From assembly GCA_944472155.2 (NCBI GenBank), contig OX235271.1, positions 25,180,977 to 25,244,976 on the forward strand: a stretch of 64,000 nt of DNA, in the 5' to 3' direction. Positions 10,013-20,834 of the stretch are shown in pieces. Numbering within the stretch: position 1 is the stretch's first letter; every line of letters begins with the position of its first letter. The stretch comes from Trichobilharzia szidati. Its lineage: Eukaryota > Platyhelminthes > Trematoda > Strigeidida > Schistosomatidae. Both the position numbers and the translations under genes were made by a program. The notes under the pieces were generated by a model, which worked only from the letters and a program-made list of their open reading frames with translations, did not search any database and was not told where the DNA came from.

Positions 10013-11362
10013 TTTTGATATGGTTGTGTTCTCTGAGCTGGATGGTTAATTTGCGAAGCTTTCATCGCCCTACTAGGCGACATCTTCAGCGCATACTTCA
10101 ATTTGAAGTGAGCTTTCAGATTTTTCCACGAGTTTATTAATCATCTCTCCTGGCGACCTTGGACGTGATTGGTTGTTTTTGTGTGTTTTCACACCTTCTA
10201 GGCTACTTGTATTGTAATTCATTGTTTCTTTGACTTGAACTTTGACCCTTTGTGTGTGAGTTTTCTTTCTTATCGGTTGATAAATTTTGTCTATCTCGAT
10301 GTGTCTATTGATTGATGATTCACTGGAATGCCAAGTTTCTAAAAATTCTCTAGCATTCTTGTTGTTTCCTCTGTCTAATATTTGAACGTTGTCCCAGTCG
10401 AATTGATGTCCTTGGTTGTCTGTATGTAGTGATATGAGGGAGTGGATATCATGTCTTTTGACGGCTAGCTTATGTTCGTGGATAGGAAGACGAAGAGGAC
10501 GTCCACTTTGGCCAATGTAGTGTTTTTCGCAGTTGATACAGTCTATTTTGTAGATGATGTTGGTTTTATCTTCCTTCGCTGTTGAGTCTTTTGGTTGACA
10601 TAGAGTTGAGTGGAGTGACTTTGTTGGTTTGTGTACGACGTCAACTCCTAAAGGTTTGAAGAGTCTTGTAGTGATTTCTGAGATGTCCTTTATATATGGT
10701 AAGGCGATTTTCTTTGTGCTTTCCTTGGGGGCTTTTGGTTTGATAGGTTGGCTTGGGGGTATATGTCTTTTGATGAAATTCCGTGGATATCCATTCTTTT
10801 GGAAGACATCCATGAGATATCTTTCTTCAATTTTCCTTAAGGTGGGAGTGCTGCAATGAGTCCAGGCTCTCTTGAATAGTGTTTCTATACAATTTTGCTT
10901 GTGTGCTATTGGACTGTTGCTGTTGTAATTCAGGATTTGGTCTGTGGAAGTTGATTTTCTACAGAATTGAGTTTCTAATTCTCCTGTGGTTGTTCGCTTG
11001 ACTAAGACGTCCAAAAATGGGATTTGGTTTTCTGATTCCTCTTCTCTTGTGAATTTGATGTCGTTGAAGACATTGTTTATCAGGTTGTGAGCTTTATCTA
11101 ACTCGTTTCTTTTGATAATTACAAATGTGTCGTCTACGTAGCGTATCCAAATCTTGCGTTTGATCTTTGGTAGAATTATGTTTTCGAGACTTTGCATCAC
11201 TGCTTCTGCAATTAAACCTGATATTGGCGATCCCGTAGGTGTTCCCTCGTGGAGAAATCTGAAAGTTCACTTCAAATTGAAGTATGCGCTGAAGATGTCG
11301 CCTAGTAGGGTGATGAAAGCTTCGTAAATTAACTATCCAGCTCAGAGAACACAACCATATCG
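10013..11362 (-). mobile_element. Penelope-like element bounded by ~110-bp inverted repeats
   Basis: The element lies on the minus strand. Its 3' end (about 10013-10130) and its 5' side (about 11250-11362) are inverted copies of each other. Both contain TATGCGCTGAAGATGTCGCC and CAGCTCAGAGAACACAACC. Between them is one long open frame (see the CDS). The terminal repeat holds a hammerhead-like order: CTGAAGA, a TCGCC/GGCGA helix, then GAAAGC. The 5' side starts inside the reverse transcriptase, so the copy is truncated and capped by an inverted terminus, a known habit of PLEs. Confidence 0.82.
10073..11257 (-). CDS. PLE reverse transcriptase (C-terminal part) with GIY-YIG endonuclease
   Basis: The open frame has no ATG at its true edge; the family reading begins GTPTGSPISGLIAEA near 11257. 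The 375 codons after a GTG at 11200 carry the catalytic YVDD (residues 21-24) and then FLDVLV (62-67). A thumb/linker follows with YPRNFIKRHIPPS (138-150). The GIY-YIG domain has IIYKIDC (215-221), CINC (221-224, cysteine pair), HYIGQSGR (227-234), HEH (241-243) and a late Glu in AREFLE. The N-terminal fingers are missing, so the product cannot be a full polymerase. The stop codon falls inside the terminal hammerhead-like motif. Over 1.1 kb of open frame suggests a fairly young insertion. Confidence 0.85.
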   Translation of the reverse strand, partial: FLHEGTPTGSPISGLIAEAVMQSLENIILPKIKRKIWIRYVDDTFVIIKRNELDKAHNLINNVFNDIKFTREEESENQIPFLDVLVKRTTTGELETQFCRKSTSTDQILNYNSNSPIAHKQNCIETLFKRAWTHCSTPTLRKIEERYLMDVFQKNGYPRNFIKRHIPPSQPIKPKAPKESTKKIALPYIKDISEITTRLFKPLGVDVVHKPTKSLHSTLCQPKDSTAKEDKTNIIYKIDCINCEKHYIGQSGRPLRLPIHEHKLAVKRHDIHSLISLHTDNQGHQFDWDNVQILDRGNNKNAREFLETWHSSESSINRHIEIDKIYQPIRKKTHTQRVKVQVKETMNYNTSSLEGVKTHKNNQSRPRSPGEMINKLVEKSESSLQIEVCAEDVA

Positions 11363-11639
11363 AAAGAATTACGAATCAAACTTCTTCAAATTTCATAAGC
11401 TATGACAATCCACACGTCAAATCTGAAACACTGTATATAGAAGAGGTTCGTTCAGTTACTTAACCCACAATGAACCTAGTTCGTCTGAGTATTCCACACG
11501 GAGTTGTTGTTAATCCTAATCATCTTTTTAACTCCATTATTTCTTGTCCCTTCTTACTATTATGCTTCTAGTCTTTATGGTACTGATCTCAACTTGACCC
11601 TCTTTAAATTGTAGTTGAGCTCTATTTAATTTTTTCAAT

Positions 11640-12830
11640 TGTCAAAAGAATGGACACGGAACAAAGAGTACTCTTTTCGATAAATTCATCATCAGGTTCT
11701 ACATTTATATGTACGGTATAATGAATAAATGAATTAGTCTTATGAACGACATTAATGTTTAAGTAGCATCAAATCAATAATATTGATAAATTACAGCTGA
11801 ACGGCATCAACATAAAATAAACTGTATGTCCGGAGAATCAGGAAAGGTAATCATACAAATTCATCAGTTTATGGTCTCTACTGGAGGCCAAGGTAGTAGT
11901 AGGGGGTGGACTTGTTTCTTTTGGACACAGACCACTGGTTTTTTGAGGCGAATTGCAATAGCCTCTGCTGTTTGGAGCAAGCGGTGCTGCGATGATTTTG
12001 GCAATTTATCAGGCACCCGGTATATTATAGAGAAGGATTCGTCTACGCTGGCTTTGTGACCGGTTTGCACCAGATGGTCTAATATCGAGCTGTTAATAGT
12101 TTTAACTACACCTTTACTTAGCCATAGTGGGATGTGTTCTCGAGCACGAAAAATCATGTTCCTATAGCAACGGCCAATATAACTCGCTCCACAAGCGCAG
12201 TTGAATGGGTAGATACGATTTGAAGTGGCTAGTCTAGGTACTTCATGTTTCAGTCGAGGTAGCATCATCGGTCGTGTAGAGAATAATACGTGTAGTTCGC
12301 CAGCGTTAAAAATCTTCGAACTGATTTTCTTAATTTCCTCGTAATTATCTCACTTGGTTTGTCGCCCTTGAATTGTAGTCGTATATAAAGTGGCTTCTTG
12401 TTTACAGATAGTGAGTAGTCCTTTTCCACATTCTTTGTCATGTGTTTCTTGGTAAATTTTTCGGGATAGCTATTTTCGATCAAAGTATCACATACAATGC
12501 TTAATTCATCTTTGATTACTTCTTCTGAGTAAATAGCTCTAACTCTGTGGCTGAGTGTCTTTACTAAATTTCTTTTGTACTTGATAGGAACGAAGCTGTG
12601 AAAATATGTATATTGTCCTGTCCAAGTACTTTTTCCATACAAATTTCTTTTTATGCTACCATCTGGTTTTCTTGTGAGTAGGACATCCAGGAAGGCAATT
12701 CTGTCTTGGGATTTCTCTTCGCATGTGAATTTCATAGCCGCATGTACTTCATTGAATTCAGTAATTATTGTACTCCTATCAGAACCATTATCATAAAGAA
12801 TAAATGGTATCATCCATATATCGGCAATAA
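11640..12830 (-). mobile_element. Penelope-like element with frameshift and ribozyme-bearing 3' end
   Basis: The first frame (12265-12813, minus) begins after the YVDD box and reads IAFLDVLLTRKPDGSIK, WTGQYTYFHSFVPIKYKRN and NSYPEKFTKKH, ending in a TGA. The second frame (11864-12268) overlaps it through ATGATGA. It carries the GIY-YIG domain (YPFNCACGASYIGRCYRN) and the family end CVQKKQVHPL. In related copies these parts are one frame, so this is a one-base shift. The 3' UTR runs to the hammerhead-like end at 11659-11699. The 5' part of the reverse transcriptase is absent. Confidence 0.82.
11659..11699 (-). ncRNA. Hammerhead-ribozyme-like motif at PLE 3' end, core intact
   Basis: In order on the minus strand: GAAC (stem I 5' strand), CTGATGA (full core), TGAATTTATC (short helix II with an extra U after the core), GAAA, AGAGTACTCTT (helix III, the A of GAAA pairing with the last T), then T as cleavage position and GTTC (stem I 3' strand, pairing with GAAC). 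All conserved core bases are present. Helix II is weak (GA/UC). Related PLE ends in this window have changes in CTGATGA, so this is the best-preserved of its family. Cleavage is predicted, not shown. Confidence 0.6.
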
Positions 12831-13431
12831 AATGAGAGCTTACTGATAAGGTTGTTCAGAGGTCCATTTTCTAGCTTATTTAGAAATTATGTTTAATCAC
12901 TTAATTTCTACCCGTTTATTGCATTTTGCAATATGTAATTTTTGGTGAAAAAAATCTTTGGAAACACTTCATTTTGTTGCCATGAAAATTTATGGGATTA
13001 ATGCGGTCGCGCAGCTTGAGAATGATATATGTGAAAAGAGCAACTCTTCACTGAACTCCGCTTCTGTTACAAAAAGAAAATTCATGAAATCTGATCGTTT
13101 CCCTACTCAGGAGAGCACAGTGGTGTTTAGGACAAAGATATATCAGATGTCAATAAATCTACATTTCACTGAACCTCGAAAAGATTCTCTGCAACCAGAA
13201 GGCAATAACTGTGAATTCATGACAATAGATACTTGACATTAGTCTCACCTGTCTTCTTTTCAAGACTTCAATCTGTAAAATTAGTAGCCTGAAAGTAAAG
13301 CAGGAGAATTTAAGTGTTAGTGATACAAATGAGATTTACACAGATAAAATGACTTTACTGGAAGTTGCACTTTTTCTTCATTCAGATTATGTATGAAAAC
13401 CATATTACTGACTGACTCACTATGCCTCGCA
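12831..13431. other. Spacer with one unassigned 92-codon frame
   Basis: A plus-strand frame at 12958-13236 has no recognised domain. It lies between two mobile elements and is most likely chance. Confidence 0.4.
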
Positions 13432-14650
13432 TTATTATTATTATTAGTATTGTTCCCTTGGGTTCCTAGTGGAACATAAGGCTTCAACTGCACGTCTCCA
13501 CTTGCTTTTGTCTTCTGCTGTACTTTTCACCTGCATCCATGTTAGTCCATACTGTTTCAACTCCTCTTCACACGATCTCCTCCATGTCACCCTTGGACGT
13601 CCCACTCGCCGCTTCCCCTTCGGGTTCCACTCGAGCACTGGCCTGACGCGCGATGTCACCCAACGGCCTCCTCAGCGAGTGTCCAATCCATCTCCACTTT
13701 CTCCTGCATATTTGTTGGGCGATTGGTTCTTGTTTTGTTTGTTCCCATAGTTTCTTGTTGGTGATTCTTTCCGGCCATCTGATCTTCAGTATAAAGCGAA
13801 CGAAGACAGTTGTTGATAAAGGTCTGCAACAGGCTGTTGGAAATATTCTTTGTGACACACTGGTCAAGTTTCTGATCCATCCTATAGAAGAACTGACTGA
13901 CTTGACGTTTGTATTGAAAATCCGAATTTTGTTGTTGATGCAGGCTGAGTGACGGCGGAAGATTTCCAGATTGGTTTCAGGTTGATGAATGTGTTTCTCG
14001 CCTTCCCGATTCCCGATTCTGGATTTGACATCGTCGTCCGTTCCTCCTGTAGTTGAGACAATGCTCCCTAGATAAGTGAATGAAGTAACCTCTTTCAAAT
14101 CCCTCTCGTTGATGGTGATTGGCGCTGGATGTTGCTGCTTTTGTTGTTGTTGGTTGGTTGGTTATTTTCATAACCTCCATCTTGTCTATGTTCACCTGGA
14201 GTCCTGTCTTTGCTGCCAGCCTCTTCGACCAGTTTGTCGGTTTTCGCTTGTAAGTCTTCGATTTTGTGTGACATCAAACATAAATCATCCACGCGCGAAA
14301 TCCAGGTCTTCTAGATTCTTCACGTCGGTCCAGGATATCCCTGTCTTCTCGTTTCCCACTGTCTGACGCATAATCCAGTCCACCACAATTAGGAATATCA
14401 TTGGTGATAATAAGCGCCCTTGTCTGACTCCCGTGTTTACTGCAAACGCCTCGCTGAGTTTTCCGTTGTGGATCACTTGACATGTGCCGTTGTCGTACAG
14501 CTGTTGAATAAGGTTGATGAATATTTGGGGTACGCCGTAGTACTTGAGTAGTTTCCAAATTACTTCGCGGTCAACGCTGTCGAAGGCCTTCTCAAAGTCT
14601 ATAAAGTTGAGGTAGAGGTTTGATTGCCATTCCATGCTTTGTTCGATGAT
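13432..14650 (-). mobile_element. RTE LINE, longest copy, with reverse transcriptase palm fragment
   Basis: The minus-strand frame 14635-14285 reads LYLNFIDFEKAFDSVDREV (palm motif with FDSVDR), then NTGVRQGRLLSPMIFLIVVD (the RQG..SP motif) and LEDLDFA. The catalytic FADD is broken: four extra bases after LDFA shift the frame, and DDLCLMSHKIEDL continues in another frame. Downstream come a CAA-rich block, KEVTSFTYLGSIVSTTGG, KWRWIGHSLRR, VLEWNPKGKRRVGR and EALCSTRNPREQ. The tail on the plus strand is ATTATTATTATTAGTATTGT. The copy is 5' truncated at 14650, where a divergent PLE begins. Confidence 0.88.
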
Positions 14651-15560
14651 GGCCTCGCATCATAAGATGACATAAAAAAGTTGTCACGAATGATTCTGAC
14701 AATAGATTTACACTCAAGAAGTTCATAGTCTCATTGTCTTCATTTTCCTCTGCAAATCTTTTATACTAGCATGGCACGAATTAAATTCTTTTGCCAAAAT
14801 GTCGACTTCTACCTCATTCTTTCACACTATGAATACGTTTATGCTAGCCTTAACTACACTGTCCTTTAAGGAAGTATTTTCTAAGCAGACCAGAAACATA
14901 TCTGTAAACAGGAGCTCTACTGAGCTACCCATAGCGACACCATCTGTTTGAAAATACAGTTAGTCGTTGAACGCAAACTGTACCTCTTTAGTACACATAT
15001 ACAGTAACTACCTCAAGCAATGCTTAGACATAGGACACTCATTTGTTGTATCACAAATAACGTTTGTTGCATCCACCGAAACAAGGCCCTTAACATAGAC
15101 ATCCAGCTCAGCTATTTTAGGGGGTTAAATGAAAAGAACCAAAGACTGTGTATCTTGAGAACTGTCTACTTACAGGATCCAGAGTCCTACATAGCCGCTG
15201 TGCCAATTAATGATATGGTAGATTTACCACAGACGGCACTGCTCTAAGTGAGTTTTCCGCCTTGTTTATCTTTACCATACAGTTTTAACACATGAGATCC
15301 AATAAGCTGTATGCTATTGAAAGTTTTATTATCAACATGTTTATCTTTCAGCGACTTTCCCAGCTGGTAAAACCGTCTCTTTTTCTGTTGCTTGGGTGCG
15401 ATCTTCGACCTTAAGACCCACCTGGATCTTAGTCTCATCTGATAGTATTGCCTTCATTTTACTGAAGTAGCCATTTCTGTCCATGATGATCAGACACTAC
15501 TCTTTATCAGGATGTAATGTCAAGACATCTTCGTCAGTTATAAGCTATAATTACGATTCC
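14651..15560 (-). pseudogene. Divergent Penelope-like reverse transcriptase (N-terminal and finger part)
   Basis: Ordered but broken PLE blocks run down the minus strand. LITDEDVLTLHPDKE, then CLIIMDRNGYFSKMKAILSD, lies near 15450-15545. VLKLYGKDKQGGKLT, corresponding to the LYGLPKxHK box, lies near 15244-15290. YVKGLVSVDATNV, EVQFAFND and then YFQTDGVAMGSSVELLF (the QxDGVAMGSP box) lie near 14915-14990. About five in-frame stops are present. It supplies the reverse transcriptase part that all other PLE copies here lack. It ends abruptly at 14650 against the RTE copy on the same strand. Confidence 0.7.
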
Positions 15561-16674
15561 AGTGTTCCTTTGATATACTAGCTATCTGATTAGTTGGTAC
15601 AATCCTATATTGGCGTGAAATATCCACCATTTTCGACTTTAACTATCAAAAAGTATCGTCAGAAGAAACCTTTAACCTTTTTAGATGATCAAACAGATTT
15701 TTGAATTGAATCTCTACATCCGTCCAATAGACATAACTGGCACTGGCACAGAAAATCTGAAATCCAACAATAACATCTTCGTTTTAATAGTTTCCTTAAT
15801 GCGAAATTAGAATAATTACATACACATAAATCTGGTTTACATGGGGAAATATCACTTATATCAGTATGAAGGAAAGATTTCTGGAAAGTTTTACGCTTCT
15901 TAGTGCGTAATGTAAACAACTCTAAAGTTTCATATAGCTTGATAGAAGATCATCTTTCAAACGTATCACGTTATTGGCAAGTATGTGTTTAGCGGCGAAG
16001 TTAAACTTTAAGAACCAGTAAGTACCAGTGGAGAGGGACTACATCAGTGACCTTGGAACGCTCACTGAACAAGTTAGTGAGACCTAGCAAATAATATTTT
16101 AATTAAGAATAAAATATGCTTAGTGAAGCTATATGCCATTAAACAAGATATCTAGTAATTTTCAGGTTAAGTTTGGGAAATATTAAGTCAAGGTTTAGGC
16201 TAAGGACAAATTAGGGTTAGGTCAACGTAATAATGGAGATGTCAGAGTTGTTTCGAGTTAGCCTAGGGATATTTTCACATTAAAGATAGGTTAAGGAAAT
16301 CCTGGGGTAATTGTAAGGGTTAGAAGACCTAGATAATTACATCCACAGAATGTGGTTAAATTGCTCTTTTGATACTCGAATCCAAAACTATGAGGTATTT
16401 TTGGCACATGTTAGAGAAATGTATCATGTATAACAGTTTCATGCCTTTTAATCCATTATTTCTTTGAATAAATCTAATTTGTATGTAAAATTGCCTTTAT
16501 CTTATGATTGGTACGTTCAAGTTCATTTGTCCGTTGGTACTTACTGGTGCCTGAAGTTTAACTTTACTTGTTTAGCCTCAAAACGTTGTATTAATAATAA
16601 TGTTTATAGAGTATTCAGCTGATGAGTCCTACCAAAAGCTATGAATTCATTAAATACTGCTTATTTCCACAGGT
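15561..16674. other. Spacer
   Basis: A minus-strand frame at 15689-15919 shows no domain. A TTAGGGTTAG at about 16210 is isolated. Nothing else is recognised. Confidence 0.4.
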
Positions 16675-16912
16675 GATTTTTTTATTCCTTTGCGTCCCCA
16701 GTGGAAATTAGGGCTTGAAGCTAGAGCTTTGAAGTTTCGACAGCAGTGGTTTTATTTTTACGCTGTGAGGTTGCTATTCTTATGCCCAACCTTCTCTCTC
16801 TACCGGTCTTATTGCCGGCTTAACAAGGTTTAAGAGTGCATCGGCCAGGAATCGGACTCCGTATCGTTTGCGTGGTTGACCAGTGTTCTACTAGTGCATC
16901 ACCGACGCCCAC
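16675..16912 (-). mobile_element. SINE-B
   Basis: On the minus strand: head GGCGTCGGTGATGCAC, B-box-like GGAGTCCGATTCC, then TTAAGCCGGCAATAAG, GTTGGGCATAAG and a tail CCCTAATTTCCACTGGGGAC. It has the same order as the copies at 62049 and 63182. Confidence 0.7.
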
Positions 16913-17904
16913 TTCACAGCTGCTGCTTCTTTTTATAATTACCAGTAGTTGATTGGTTTTATGAATTCTAATCTAAATATAATCGTTCTATAGCACATAA
17001 AAATACTTCTCCGAAAAGAAGTTTTTCTTTCCTGTTGCATGATCTTTCTTTTTTTAATCAATAACTAGAGGTGTTTTCGAATCAGTCTTTTGTTTCTTTC
17101 ATCTAACTCTTCAATTTGTGATTGTAAACCAGCAGAGAAGTTCTCTGCTAGTATGACAATCACTCCCACGTGATGGCATGTGAGCCATAAATAGTTTATA
17201 ATTTTCAGTTATGCATAAACATAAAAAAAGGGTTTTTTTAAACAAATGTCCACAGTTCACTGATTTGAATCTTGTCAAAAATGTAAATTTTTGTTTCACT
17301 TTCTATCATTTCATCTACTATAGAATATTCGCAAAGCAAATATAATAATATGAATACTTTTCAAACACTTGTTAAATTTTCAATCTCAACTTCCTATTTA
17401 TCATAACTAGTTTATTTTACCTTTATTTTTCCCTGAATTTATTTCCACAGACCAGTGAACATTTCATCTACTTATTCAATATGTCTAGACAAAGTACATT
17501 TCATTTCCTGTCGTAAACTATACCTATTAAACACTACATTACAAAGTCTTTGTTTCATGTCAATTTGTAAAGAGTTAAAAATATTGACTGATGAACAGGT
17601 AATCAGGAGGAAGTCGATATAGTCGTCCTGAGATTAGAATAATACTCAATTTCGAGATTATGAACAGTTTAGTCTGAAGCAGTCACCAAAAATGTCGTAA
17701 TCGCGAAAATTGGAGGGGATGACCGTTATAGATGCAGTCCGATACTTCAAAGAATACCGCAGCACTGAAAAAAATTGTGGATGCAATAGTTAGGCTACTT
17801 ACCAGTAGTCATTGTGTTTGTAAGTAGAATATTTTCTGCCGATTTGCAATTAAACTATCGCGAAATATACCCATTAGTTCATAAGGAAAAACACAGCACT
17901 TTTT
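16913..17904. other. AT-rich spacer
   Basis: No gene or repeat is recognised. Confidence 0.45.
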
Positions 17905-18985
17905 CTTCAGCGAAGAAATACTATCTCTTTTCAACGACTTCACTTTCAAGCATCTCTACAGTCGTATTCATATTACGGAAAAAGGCATTAAGTGGCACTA
18001 GAAATTGCTCACTCAATATTACACTTATGATAAGAATAAAGATAATTAAAATGATGTATTAGCGGGGGTAGAGTGGAATTGGAGGAATTAAGAAACTTTT
18101 AAAGATTATTAAATAAGTGAATCGGTATGATTATTTTAAAACTGTAAGTCAGGTGCTGTCTGAAAAATTAGGACTAAGATGATGATAACAGTAAAGATGG
18201 AGAAGATGAAGTGAAGTGGAATGAATTCAAGTGGTAAAATACAATAAAATAAAAGAACGTAACTATGACAAAGATAAAGAAGGGGGTTTGATAAAACGTT
18301 TCTGAATACAAAATTTAGGTTTTTGTCCATGTATGGCTAGAGCTTCGGCTATGTATAAGTGGAGCAAACGTAAGCTTTTGGAGTGGTTGGATTTGGTCCT
18401 GTAGATAACTTTGAAGGATAAATCACTTGGACCTGAATGACCTGACTCCAAAAGGTGCTCACAGATTGAAAACGTCATCCTTTGCTCACGTTTCATTAAC
18501 CAAACTGGGTAGTGTTCAGCTACTGGTTTTCAGAGAATACGCTTACAAGTCCAATGTAATCATCTCCACACGCGCATGCGAAGGAGTATATGCACATAGA
18601 GGTGAACATAAGTGGTAGTTTATTCTTAATACATCGTCGAATCATATTTCGGCTGGTAAATACCAAATGTAAGTCAGCTGCATAAAACACCGTTTAAGAC
18701 ATTTAGATAAACGACTTTTAATCACTTCGGCAACAGTGTCACCCTTGAAAGCCAAACTCACAAACAGTGTCTTCTTTGGCAATGTGATTTGGTTGGAGAC
18801 AATTTCTTTCTTGATTATAAAAGATATCATTAAATATAAACTGCACATTAGGCGTACATCTCAACAAAAGGTGCTTTAGATGGTTAGTCGGTACTCCAAT
18901 GTTAATAAATTTTAGGTCGGTGTAATCACATAGATAACAAATAGTTTTTATTAACTGCACATTTGGCGAATAAAGAGAAAACATC
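17905..18985 (-). pseudogene. Penelope-like element, C-terminal half and 3' terminus
   Basis: Minus-strand blocks in order: PKKTLFVSLAFKGDTVAEVI (about 18785-18730), the GIY-YIG core VYSFACACGDDYIGL (about 18590-18545), EHLLESGHSGPSDLSFKVIY (18470-18410) and the end AEALAIHGQKPKFCIQKRFI (18350-18290). A stop after the GIY core and frame changes break it. A 3' UTR of about 300 bases leads to a decayed hammerhead-like terminus at 17908-17963 (GTTGAAAAGAGATAG, then TTCTTCGCTG). No YVDD part is present. Confidence 0.78.
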
Positions 18986-19448
18986 TAATCAGATCATATG
19001 CTTACCGGTCACAATAATTCCATCAACGCAACTGACGAAGTCAGGAGTGTCCGAAAGACTATGTTTACGTAGTTTTAACTATTCCAAGATGGCCACATTT
19101 CGGACTGTATTTTCCGGAAGAAGTCTTGAGTTGGCCAACACACATATTTCAGATTGTGTGTTCCTCTTGCACACAAACTAAATCTAATCAGTACTCCAAC
19201 GTTTCGTGCTAGGAAAATTTGTACAGACAACACTTTCAACGGTGAAATCAGAAAATAAGAAAATTCTATTTGCGATGAGAATTTTTGATTGCGAGAAGAC
19301 GTAGAGAGACACCACCAAATGATGCAGAAGATATATATACGACAGAGATGCAGCTAGCAATTTACCTGCATCGAAACTCAAAAAGGAGCATCCAAATTAT
19401 GTCATTTGTGTTCAGTGATTGATATAAGTTAGAGGACCACTGTAAAAA
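18986..19448. other. Spacer
   Basis: No feature is recognised. Confidence 0.4.
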
Positions 19449-19620
19449 CAGGGAGTACTGGACAGTGGTTTCGCCCTAATGAAGGGGCTCGACGATGGTA
19501 TGCGCCCAAGGGGTTAAGAACCCATGGCCTTCCATTTACAAGGCAAGCTCATAGACCATTCGGCTACTGGGATCTGACTAGATGGTCCATGACTTCTAAC
19601 TTCTACCATTTCGTGATTTC
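19449..19620 (-). mobile_element. SINE-A
   Basis: The minus strand has GGTAGAAGTTAGAAGTCATGG, an A-box region AGCCGAATGGTCTATGAGC and GCCTTGTAAATGG; the B box is decayed to ATGGGTTCTTAACCCC. The hammerhead-like tail keeps GAGCCC, GGGCGAAAC and CTGTCCAGTACTCC. A separate plus-strand SINE-A tail (GTCCCAAACTAGGACGAAAC) sits at 19638-19700, facing it. Confidence 0.65.
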
Positions 19621-19700
19621 AGCTCAACCACTGCCAATGTGTCCCAAACTAGGACGAAACAGTTGTCCAGTACCCTCTGGTGGTTTTCAGGGGTTCTGTT

Positions 19701-20834
19701 ACAAAGGTAGATGTGGTTTCACAATTAAACAATGCTTGTATATGGTTTAACTCAGAAAACACTCACCGAGTCTGTGAACTATATTAAATCCAGGTATCAA
19801 AAACTAATAAAAGTGCTGACCTCAAGTAACATGGGTGACCAGCCACTAGTTAAATCATCTAGATGACTGTCTCAAACACTTCATTTGACGTCCTCGATAT
19901 GGTGAGTGAAGTGTTGGTTGAAACAGGAGTTAGAGTTGGTCAGACCAAAACATGTTGGCAATCCTTATAGACTTTGTTTTTTGGTGCGAAGAACGTAGGA
20001 AGAATTACAGGAACAATGGACTGCAGACCAACGGTGACGTGGTTCAAAATAGTCCTCAATCACCTAGTTATATTCTGTCCCCATGATCTAATGGATTTCA
20101 GGAACTTTCTTCTTATGCATTTTCTTTTATCTTAGCTTCACTGCATTTCTTCTCTTGATCATTATGTGGGTTACTGTAAAGTGTTGCAATTTGAACTGCT
20201 GCACTTGTATTCATAGTTCTATCATGATAGTTCATTTCTCCTCATGGGAGTCTTTAAATCATCAGGTGTATAAATGTGCTAAGGAGATTTTCATTTAGAA
20301 CAGTTCTAATAATCACTGATGATTTTCATGTATTCTCCTAGTTAACTTTCGTTTCATACGCTTTTTGTTGAAAATTCACTTTAGTTGATGTTTTATTCGG
20401 AAGGTTTCTTACCAAGTGACGTGTTCCCTAGTGAGTATAATTATTACCATCTGTTGTATTGCACACAATTCACCATCTTTTTATTTCCTATGGTTGAACT
20501 CAACCCCGTTAGTTCATATGCCTTCAGTTCAATGTATTAGGTATATCTGTGGGGTATGCGATCACTACTCAGGCAAATAGTCGAATTTAACTGGATATAT
20601 TAGGGATGATAGAACAGCGGAATATAGGTGTAACAGTGAAATAGGAGTTTGTACTAGAAAAATTCAGTTTCGTAAATCACACATCACCATGTGATAAGAA
20701 GCTCCCTAGGCAGAATTTTCCTGAGTGTAAAACCATTAATTGATATAATTCAGCTGTTTCTTCGACTCCATTAGTCGTGAAATTATCTGTAATGAAGGCT
20801 ATTCAAAGTCTATCCTAGAGTAATACAATTATTC
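19701..20834. other. Spacer
   Basis: No gene or repeat is recognised in about 1.1 kb. Confidence 0.4.

Noticed and set aside
11826..12059. Plus-strand frame of 77 codons
   Set aside because: Shadow of the minus-strand PLE GIY-YIG region.
16200..16230. TTAGGGTTAG resembling telomere repeat
   Set aside because: Only one and a half units within unrelated GTTAGG-rich text; no array.
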